From JAFGKM01 sp964403465 (lineage in GTDB: Bacteria; Ratteibacteria; UBA8468; B48-G9; JAFGKM01), in the NCBI GenBank assembly GCA_964403465.1, contig CAYOFY010000056.1, forward strand, positions 1 through 10,788: a DNA stretch of 10,788 nt, in the 5' to 3' direction. This document shows, in pieces, positions 5,659 through 10,788 of this stretch. Positions within the stretch are counted from its first letter, which is position 1. The number at the start of each line of letters is the position of its first letter. The notes beneath the pieces were generated by a model that ran no database searches, was not told where the DNA came from, and saw only the letters and a program-made list of their open reading frames with translations. The position numbers and the translations under genes are program-made.

Positions 5659-5955
5659 ATGGAAAAAAAGATAGGCTTCATAGGGGATGCGACTTCCGTT
5701 GAATTTTTCCGGGTTTTCGGAGCGGATATTTTCGACGCACATGACACCGATGAGGCGGAAAAGGTGATGGAATCCCTGGAGATATCCGACTACGCAATGG
5801 TCTTTATCACCGAGGAGGTTTTTGACAGGGAGCGCTTCAAGAGATACATGACGGACAAGAAGATGCTGGTGATACCGAGTCTGCGGTCAAGGGAGGGAAA
5901 GGGGTATCGCCTCGTTGAGGAGCTTATAAGGAAAGCAACCGGCATGAAGGGGTGA
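5659..5955 (+). CDS. atpF: V/A-type ATPase subunit F
   Basis: A 98-residue protein matching the small F subunit, a Rossmann-like protein on the central rotor stalk of V/A-type ATPases. The N-terminal strand KKIGFIGDATSVEFFRVFGADIF (3-25) fits the family start, in which a GD-x-x-x-x-x-F/G-x-R/F pattern follows the first strand. YAMVFITEEVFDRERFKRYM corresponds to the middle strand and helix, and MLVIPSLRSREGKGYRLVEELIRKATG to the C-terminal strand and helix. The ATG at 5659 is preferred over the adjacent TTG at 5656; AGGAAG (5649-5654) lies close upstream. In bacteria with this enzyme, F commonly precedes A, as here. Subunits E, C, I and K, which usually precede F, are missing and replaced by the nucleotidyltransferase pair. 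Confidence 0.85.
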   Translation: MEKKIGFIGDATSVEFFRVFGADIFDAHDTDEAEKVMESLEISDYAMVFITEEVFDRERFKRYMTDKKMLVIPSLRSREGKGYRLVEELIRKATGMKG

Positions 5956-6075
5956 GCAGATTAATTTCATCCGGATAGCAGCGTTAACTGTGTCGTCAGC
6001 TTCCTCAGCATACTTCTAAAGTATGCCTGCGGTTCTGACTCCTTGTTGCCTTGCTCTCCGGCGAACTTAATCTGC
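5956..6075. repeat. ~120-nt imperfect palindromic element between V-ATPase F and A
   Basis: The element starts on the base after the F stop codon and has arms of about 60 and 57 nt that fold on each other. The ends are GCAGATTAA (5956-5964) and TTAATCTGC (6067-6075). CCGGATAGCA (5971-5980) pairs 9 of 10 with TGCTCTCCGG (6052-6061), GTCAG (5995-5999) pairs with CTGAC (6035-6039), and the tip GCATACTT (6008-6015) pairs perfectly with AAGTATGC (6019-6026) around a CTA loop. It has no reading frame. The architecture suits a non-autonomous palindromic mobile element or a REP-like structured repeat. It splits two genes that are normally tightly linked. Confidence 0.75.
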
Positions 6076-6113
6076 CATCCAAATCTGAGGTGTTTTTCTC
6101 TCTTTTGCGGTAG

Positions 6114-6134
6114 CCGCAGGTCTTTAGCCTGCGG
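6114..6134. repeat. Short CCGCAGG/CCTGCGG hairpin before subunit A
   Basis: CCGCAGG (6114-6120) and CCTGCGG (6128-6134) form a 7-bp stem around TCTTTAG. The inverted pattern 'CCGCAGG-x-CCTGCGG' with a TTTAG-like loop is a type I recognise as a dispersed intergenic repeat in several uncultured bacterial genomes. It ends 18 nt before the atpA ATG, close to a weak binding site AGGACGG (6139-6145), and could affect translation initiation. Confidence 0.55.
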
Positions 6135-6152
6135 TATTAGGACGGATAAATA

Positions 6153-7910
6153 ATGGACAAGGGGAAAATAATAAAGGTGAGCGGGCCGCTTGTTCAGGCG
6201 GAAGGGATGAAATCGTCAAGGATGTTTGACGTGGTGAGGGTCGGCGAGGAAAAACTTGTCGGCGAGATAATCCGCCTGGAGGGCGAAACCGCATCCATAC
6301 AGGTGTACGAAGAGACCGAGGGCCTTAAGGTCGGCGACCCGGTCTTCGGCACCGGAGCACCTCTTATGGTTGAACTTGGTCCCGGGCTGCTTTCCAACAT
6401 CTTTGACGGCATACAGAGACCCCTGTCCAGGATAGAGGAAAAGGGAGATTTTATTTTCAGGGGGATGGAGATGCCTTCCCTTGACAGAGAGAAGAAATGG
6501 GAGTTTGTCCCGTCCGCCAGGAAGGGTGACATGGTTGAGGGAGGGGATATTATCGGAGAGGTGAAGGAAACCGCCATTCTCATACACAGGATAATGGTTC
6601 CTCCCGGCTTGAAAGGAACGATAGCCGATATAAAAAAGGGGAGTTTCACCGTTGAGGATGAGATAGGCAGGATAAAAACTGAAGACAGAGGCGAAGAACC
6701 CCTCTATCTTATGCAGAGATGGCCCGTACGCACGAGGCGTCCCTTCAAGGGCAAGAAGCCCCCTTCCGAGCCGCTTGTTACCGGGCAGCGGGTAATAGAT
6801 ACGCTTTTCCCGGTTCTCAAGGGCGGAACCGCCTGCATCCCCGGACCTTTCGGCTCTGGCAAAACGGTTGTACTTCACGCGGTGGCGAAGTGGGCGGATT
6901 CGCAGGTTGTGGTGTATATCGGCTGCGGAGAGAGGGGAAACGAGATGGCGGATGTCCTCATAGAATTCCCGGAGTTGAAAGACCCGTCTTCGGGCAGGCC
7001 TCTCATGGAAAGGACGGTTCTTATCGCCAATACCTCCAACATGCCGGTTGCCGCCAGGGAAGCGTCCATATACACGGGTATCACCATGGGCGAATACTTC
7101 AGGGACATGGGCTATTCCGTTGCCCTCATGGCCGACTCCACGAGCAGGTGGGCCGAGGCGCTGCGGGAGATTTCGGGCAGGATGGAGGAGATGCCCGGGG
7201 AGGAGGGTTATCCCGCATACCTGGGAACAAGCGTGGCGTCTTTCTACGAGAGGGCGGGCAAGGTGATGTGCCTTGGGAAAGACGGCAGGGAAGGATCTCT
7301 TTCCGTCATAGGCGCGGTGAGTCCCCCGGGAGGCGACCTGACCGACCCTGTTGTGCAGATGACCCTGAGGGTCGCAAAGGTTTTCTGGGGGCTGGATGAC
7401 CGGCTTGCATACCAGAGGCATTTCCCGGCGATAAACTGGCTCACAAGTTATTCCCTCTACGTGGAAAACATAAGGCCCTACCTGCAGGAAGAGATTGCGC
7501 CTGATTTCGCGGAAAAAAGACAGGAGGCCCTTTCAATACTTGAGAAGGAAGCGGAATTGAACGAGATAGTGCGGCTCGTGGGGATGGAAACGCTGTCAAT
7601 GCAGGACCGCCTTCTTCTTGAAACAGCCCGCTCAATAAGAGAAGACTTCCTTCACCAGAGCGCTTTTGACGACAGGGATGCATTCACGACCCTGAGGCAG
7701 CAGTACAGGATGCTTAAACTCGTGCTCCTTTTCCATCATCTTGCCGTGGCCGCCCTGGAGAAGGGGGTTCCGATAGAAAGGATTATTGATATGCCGGCGA
7801 GAACAAATATCGTAAAGATGAGATATATCTCTTCTTCCGGGGCGGAAGAGGAGCTTGACAGGATAGAGCGCAAGATAGAAGAATCCTTCCTGTCCGGCAC
7901 CGCTTCATGA
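6153..7910 (+). CDS. atpA: V/A-type ATPase catalytic subunit A
   Basis: A full-length 585-residue catalytic subunit of a V/A-type ATPase (ATP synthesis or ion pumping, peripheral V1/A1 part of the membrane complex). The N-terminal beta-barrel (1-70) starts GKIIKVSGPLV. The A-subunit-specific insertion covers about 110-190. The P-loop is GPFGSGKT (231-238), followed by IGCGERGNE (256-264) with catalytic Glu260, and DSTSRWAEALREISGR (328-343), the nucleotide-site signature. The helical C-terminus is intact. No sodium or proton specificity can be read from this subunit. The ATG at 6153 has the weak site AGGACGG upstream. Subunit B, its required non-catalytic partner, does not follow: only 24 bp separate its stop from the end of convergent hypF. 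It must assemble with subunits encoded elsewhere, or be a second, incomplete locus. Confidence in the family is very high. Confidence 0.97.
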   Translation: MDKGKIIKVSGPLVQAEGMKSSRMFDVVRVGEEKLVGEIIRLEGETASIQVYEETEGLKVGDPVFGTGAPLMVELGPGLLSNIFDGIQRPLSRIEEKGDFIFRGMEMPSLDREKKWEFVPSARKGDMVEGGDIIGEVKETAILIHRIMVPPGLKGTIADIKKGSFTVEDEIGRIKTEDRGEEPLYLMQRWPVRTRRPFKGKKPPSEPLVTGQRVIDTLFPVLKGGTACIPGPFGSGKTVVLHAVAKWADSQVVVYIGCGERGNEMADVLIEFPELKDPSSGRPLMERTVLIANTSNMPVAAREASIYTGITMGEYFRDMGYSVALMADSTSRWAEALREISGRMEEMPGEEGYPAYLGTSVASFYERAGKVMCLGKDGREGSLSVIGAVSPPGGDLTDPVVQMTLRVAKVFWGLDDRLAYQRHFPAINWLTSYSLYVENIRPYLQEEIAPDFAEKRQEALSILEKEAELNEIVRLVGMETLSMQDRLLLETARSIREDFLHQSAFDDRDAFTTLRQQYRMLKLVLLFHHLAVAALEKGVPIERIIDMPARTNIVKMRYISSSGAEEELDRIERKIEESFLSGTAS

Positions 7911-7934
7911 ATCTGAGACTCTCCCCCTGTTTTT

Positions 7935-10271
7935 CTATCCGAGTGAAGCCAGTCTGCTGTGAAGGGCGACGGCTGCCTGGCCTGCGGAAATACAGCCGTC
8001 GTTTGCCGGCAGGCGGCTGTGGGCGTAAACGCTGAATCCCTCCCTGCCCAGTTTCCCGCACACCATATCAAGCAGCAGGATGTTCTGGAAGACCCCGCCC
8101 GAGAGAACCGCAACAGAAATATTCCTTTCTTCCTTTATTCTTTTACATATTTCTGTAACTATTCCCGCAACCCCGGCGTGGAACCTGTGGGAAACAGCGC
8201 CGGCGGAGACACCTCTTGAAATGTCGCTTACGACCTCCCTTATCACCGGCGAGGAGTCAATGATGATTCTTTCATTCTCCTGCCTTGTCCCGAACCTGTA
8301 GGGGGTCACCTTCTCCTTTTCAGCCGCCATCTCCAGTTCAACCGCCGCCTGAGCATCATAGGTTATTTCCCTCCGTATTCCGGCTATGGCGGAGACAGCG
8401 TCAAAGAGCCGCCCCATACTTGAAGCGGGCGGGCAGTTGACATTGTTTTCAATCATTTCCTTTAAGGCGGATATTTTTTCCTTTTCAATATTTTCCAGGA
8501 ACGGTATCTTCAGTCCAGAAAAATCGCCGCCGAATGCACCGTGCAGGAAGGCAACGGCTGTTCTCCATACCTCCGTTATCGCCTTTTCTCCTCCGGGCAG
8601 TCCGGTATAATCAAGATACGCAAGTCTTTCATACCCTTTGTAGTCGGCAAGCATAATTTCCGCTCCGCGGATGTCCCCCTCTTCACCGTAGCCGGTACCG
8701 TCCAGGGCGATGCCTATCACTTTTTTATTCGGCAGGCGGTTTTCCATCATGCAGGAGGCGATATGGGCGTGGTGGTGCTGTACGCCTACGACCGGCAGTT
8801 TTTCTTTTTCCGCCTTCTCAAGGGCAAATTGGGTTGCCATGTAGTCCGGGTGCAGGTCATACGCGATGACCTCCGGCCGGAAGCCGAAGAGCGTCTTGAA
8901 ATGGTCGTACAGGTACCTGTAAAAATCAAGAGCTTCCATGCTGTCAATAGAACCCACGTGCTGGCTTGTGATAATTCTTCTGTCCCTGCCGAAAGAAAAT
9001 GTGTTTTTCTCCTGCGCCCCTGCGGCGAAAACCTCTTTTTTGAAAAGAGAAGTGGTTGGGAGCGGGTCAGGAGTGTATCCACGGGCTTTCCGCAATAACT
9101 GCGTCCTGTCCGGAGGCAGGATTTTTACAACGGAATCGTCACAGCCGGCATGTATGTCACGGTTGTTTGTCAGAACATAATCGGCAAGACCGGCGAGTTT
9201 CCTTAAAGACGCATCATCATCCCTGAAAATGATGGGTTCGTCGGCGATATTGGCGCTTGTGGCCACGACAACCTTAAAACCCCCGAAAAAAAAGAGCAGG
9301 TGATGTACGGGCGCATAGGGGAGAAAGAAACCGAGATATCTGTTGAACGGCGCAATATTTTCAGGCAGAGTACATCCCGCTTTCTTTCTAAGGATTACCA
9401 CGGGCGTCTGCCATGAACGGAGAATATTTTTTTCTGCATTGTTTAAAAGGGAGTATCTTCTTACGATGGATAAATCTCTTGCCATCAGGGCAAAGGGCTT
9501 GTCCCCTCGTTTTTTCCTTTCCCTCAGTTTATTGACTGCCCCGGCGTTTTCGCCGTCGCATACAAGGTGGTAGCCGCCTGTCCCCTTCACGGCGACTATA
9601 TGCCCGGTTTCTATAAGTCTGGCGGCGGTCTTTATGGAATCCGTACCTGTAGCAGATGTTTTCTCTCCTTTCAAAAGACGGAATTCTGGACCGCAGGCAA
9701 AACAGCAGTCCGGCTGGGCATGAAAACGCCTGTCCAGCGGATTGATATACTCGGCGTAACAGTCCGGGCACATCATGAACCGTTCCATTGTGGTATTCTT
9801 CCTGTCGTAAGGGAGGTTTTTCGTGATGGTGAACCGGGGCCCGCAGTCGGTGCAGTTTATGAAAGGGAAGAGGTGTCGCCTGTCTTTTGCAGAAAAAAGT
9901 TCTTTCAGGCATCCGGCGCAGGTCGCGATGTCAGGGGATACCTCGGTCGTTATCTTCCCGGCAACCCTGCTCTTTTCTATCCTGAACCCCTTTTCTCCTT
10001 TGAGCGGAAGGGAATAGATGACAGAGACGTGTTTTATGACGGATTGCTTCGGCGGTCTGTATCTTATCCTGTCCAGGAAAGTCTTTATGTCTGCGGAATT
10101 GCCTTCAACCTCAATATAGACTCCTGCCGATGTGTTCACCACGAAACCGGCAAGCCTGCTTTCGCTGGCATGCCTGAAGACGGCAGGCCTGAACCCCACC
10201 CCCTGCACCCTTCCCTCAATATCTATGCCAACCCGCTGCCTGTTGCCGTTCAACGATATTTTTCCACACAT
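7935..10271 (-). CDS. hypF: Carbamoyltransferase HypF (hydrogenase maturation)
   Basis: A full-length 778-residue HypF, which uses carbamoyl phosphate and ATP to make the carbamoyl group passed to HypE and turned into the cyanide ligands of [NiFe]-hydrogenase. Domains in order: acylphosphatase-like (about 12-100) with GRVQGVGFRP (20-29); a double zinc finger whose cysteines at 118, 121, 140, 143, 168, 171, 190 and 193 match the family spacing C-x2-C-x18-C-x2-C-x24-C-x2-C-x18-C-x2-C exactly; a YrdC-like domain (about 210-400) with GHIVAVKGTGGYHLVCD; and a Kae1-like domain with HHHAHIASCM (499-508), ALDGTGYGEEGDIRGAE (522-538) and a C-terminal LSGGVFQN and NDGCISAGQAA. The ATG at 10271 is 6 nt after the flavodoxin stop, so the two are co-transcribed. 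No other hyp or hydrogenase gene is in the window, so partners must lie elsewhere. Confidence 0.97.
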   Translation of the reverse strand: MCGKISLNGNRQRVGIDIEGRVQGVGFRPAVFRHASESRLAGFVVNTSAGVYIEVEGNSADIKTFLDRIRYRPPKQSVIKHVSVIYSLPLKGEKGFRIEKSRVAGKITTEVSPDIATCAGCLKELFSAKDRRHLFPFINCTDCGPRFTITKNLPYDRKNTTMERFMMCPDCYAEYINPLDRRFHAQPDCCFACGPEFRLLKGEKTSATGTDSIKTAARLIETGHIVAVKGTGGYHLVCDGENAGAVNKLRERKKRGDKPFALMARDLSIVRRYSLLNNAEKNILRSWQTPVVILRKKAGCTLPENIAPFNRYLGFFLPYAPVHHLLFFFGGFKVVVATSANIADEPIIFRDDDASLRKLAGLADYVLTNNRDIHAGCDDSVVKILPPDRTQLLRKARGYTPDPLPTTSLFKKEVFAAGAQEKNTFSFGRDRRIITSQHVGSIDSMEALDFYRYLYDHFKTLFGFRPEVIAYDLHPDYMATQFALEKAEKEKLPVVGVQHHHAHIASCMMENRLPNKKVIGIALDGTGYGEEGDIRGAEIMLADYKGYERLAYLDYTGLPGGEKAITEVWRTAVAFLHGAFGGDFSGLKIPFLENIEKEKISALKEMIENNVNCPPASSMGRLFDAVSAIAGIRREITYDAQAAVELEMAAEKEKVTPYRFGTRQENERIIIDSSPVIREVVSDISRGVSAGAVSHRFHAGVAGIVTEICKRIKEERNISVAVLSGGVFQNILLLDMVCGKLGREGFSVYAHSRLPANDGCISAGQAAVALHSRLASLG

Positions 10272-10277
10272 GGGTGA

Positions 10278-10712
10278 TTATAATGCGGCAAGAAATTTCT
10301 TCGTGGTCTCTTCAAGAAGTTTGCGTGCGGCGGAATCAGGTTTGTTCTTGATGAGCACCGGCTCGGCCGCCTTCTTGAAGTTGAAACTCTGGGCTATCCT
10401 TTCCACGCTGTCTATCGCTTTCCCACCGCCGCCGTGCGTCACGAAAGCAAAATAGGGCTTGTCCTCCACCTTTCCCCTTGAGGGATACAACGTCCTGTCA
10501 AAGAAATCCTTGAGGCCGCCTGCCATGTAACTGAAATAATCCGGGGTTCCTATGACAATGGCGTCGCATCCAAGCAAATCTTTCAAATCCGCCTCCAGCC
10601 CTGTCTTCATAACGGGCTTATGTCCTGCCGCTTCAGCCGCCTTTTTTACTATTTCCGCCGCTTCCCTGGTGTTTCCCCCGAGAGAATAGTAGACTATCAG
10701 AACCTTTGCCAT
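10278..10712 (-). CDS. Flavodoxin-like FMN protein (NAD(P)H:quinone oxidoreductase type)
   Basis: A 144-residue cytoplasmic flavodoxin-fold protein. The N-terminal MAKVLIVYYSLGGNTREAAE (1-20) contains the FMN-phosphate loop S-x-GGNT. GTPDYFSYMAGGLKDFFDR (55-73) is the second flavin loop, and FAFVTHGGGGKAIDSVERI (88-106) the third. The length suits the short NAD(P)H:quinone oxidoreductase/WrbA-like and IsoB-type group, which moves electrons through FMN. The ATG at 10712 is chosen for a strong upstream binding site; an 8-residue longer version would run into it. It is first in the pair with hypF. Its redox partner is not visible; a link to hydrogenase electron transfer is only suggested by the neighbourhood. 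Confidence 0.88.
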   Translation of the reverse strand: MAKVLIVYYSLGGNTREAAEIVKKAAEAAGHKPVMKTGLEADLKDLLGCDAIVIGTPDYFSYMAGGLKDFFDRTLYPSRGKVEDKPYFAFVTHGGGGKAIDSVERIAQSFNFKKAAEPVLIKNKPDSAARKLLEETTKKFLAAL

Positions 10713-10716
10713 TCTG

Positions 10717-10724
10717 CACCTCCC
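10717..10724 (-). promoter_or_regulatory. Shine-Dalgarno site of the flavodoxin gene
   Basis: On the minus strand GGGAGGTG ends 4 nt before the ATG at 10712, a strong site that sets this start. No convincing promoter is seen between it and the right edge. Confidence 0.8.
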
Positions 10725-10734
10725 CCTTCTTGTC

Positions 10735-10766
10735 ATTGCGAGCCCCGTATTTTGGGGCGTGGCAAT
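10735..10766. repeat. Dispersed-type palindromic intergenic repeat (CATTGCGAG...GGCAATCT family)
   Basis: ATTGC (10735-10739) and GCCCC (10742-10746) pair with GGGGC (10754-10758) and GCAAT (10762-10766), with small internal loops and a GTATTTT tip. The flanking TGTCATTGCGAG and GGCAATCT words match a palindromic intergenic repeat type seen in many copies in diverse bacterial genomes. Here it lies just upstream of the flavodoxin binding site. Copy number cannot be judged from this window; no second copy is seen in it. Confidence 0.65.
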
Positions 10767-10788
10767 CTGGCGTCTTTTGCCATCCCGA

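Noticed and set aside
5956..6075. Integron attC site
   Set aside because: It is palindromic and of suitable length, but the ends do not show the GTTRRRY/RYYYAAC core pairs and no integrase or cassette array is present.
6719..7399. 226-codon plus-strand frame overlapping atpA
   Set aside because: Out-of-frame shadow with Gly/Arg-rich translation; the true frame carries the P-loop and full family sequence.
6216..7421. 401-codon open frame on the minus strand inside atpA
   Set aside because: Antisense shadow of a conserved ATPase gene; its translation is rich in His/Arg/Pro without any domain.
7911..7934. Terminator between atpA and hypF
   Set aside because: The 24-bp gap contains a short T-run but no inverted repeat.
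9567..10277. 236-codon plus-strand frame opposite hypF
   Set aside because: Antisense to the acylphosphatase and zinc-finger part of HypF, whose cysteine spacing proves the minus strand is coding.

Overview
The window reads as a moderate-GC chromosome segment from an uncultured, probably anaerobic bacterium. The evidence is a pair of V/A-type ATPase genes, a hydrogenase-maturation gene (hypF), acetate kinase, a GH4 glycosidase with a Gfo/Idh/MocA oxidoreductase, frequent AGA/AGG/ATA codons, and gene gaps full of palindromes. This mix resembles genomes of Omnitrophota-, Planctomycetota- or Nitrospirota-like lineages, but no ribosomal or other strong phylogenetic marker is present, so the lineage stays open. 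No rRNA, tRNA, CRISPR array or transposase was found.

Layout. Bases 1-340 hold no supportable gene but contain a large imperfect palindrome near the left edge. A plus-strand pair follows: an acyl carrier protein (ACP, 341-589) whose stop overlaps the start of acetate kinase ackA (586-1788). A hairpin-rich gap separates it from a convergent minus-strand group transcribed as GH4 glycosidase (4854-3481), Gfo/Idh/MocA oxidoreductase (3458-2391), then holo-ACP synthase acpS (2312-1962). An ACP, the enzyme that would activate ACPs, and acetate kinase therefore lie within about 2 kb.

An 88-bp divergent promoter region (4855-4942) leads into a second plus-strand group: a nucleotidyltransferase-fold protein (4943-5443), a 67-residue partner overlapping it by 4 nt (5440-5643), V-ATPase subunit F (5659-5955) and V-ATPase catalytic subunit A (6153-7910). 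F and A are separated by 197 bp holding a ~120-nt palindromic element and a second short hairpin. The B and D subunits normally found just after A are absent; A is followed after 24 bp by the convergent hypF.

The right end is a minus-strand pair: a flavodoxin-like protein (10712-10278) and, 6 nt downstream, a complete HypF carbamoyltransferase (10271-7935). The extreme right edge carries a dispersed-type palindromic intergenic repeat upstream of the flavodoxin.

Functional reading. ACP/AckA/AcpS suggests a link between acyl-carrier chemistry and acetyl phosphate/acetate. GH4 plus Gfo/Idh suggests NAD-linked processing of a sugar or uronic-acid glycoside. The nucleotidyltransferase pair has the form of a toxin-antitoxin-like module placed in front of a split V-ATPase locus. 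HypF implies a [NiFe]-hydrogenase elsewhere in the genome. The most notable features are the ACP-AckA coupling, the nucleotidyltransferase pair, the broken V-ATPase locus, and the palindromic element inside it.
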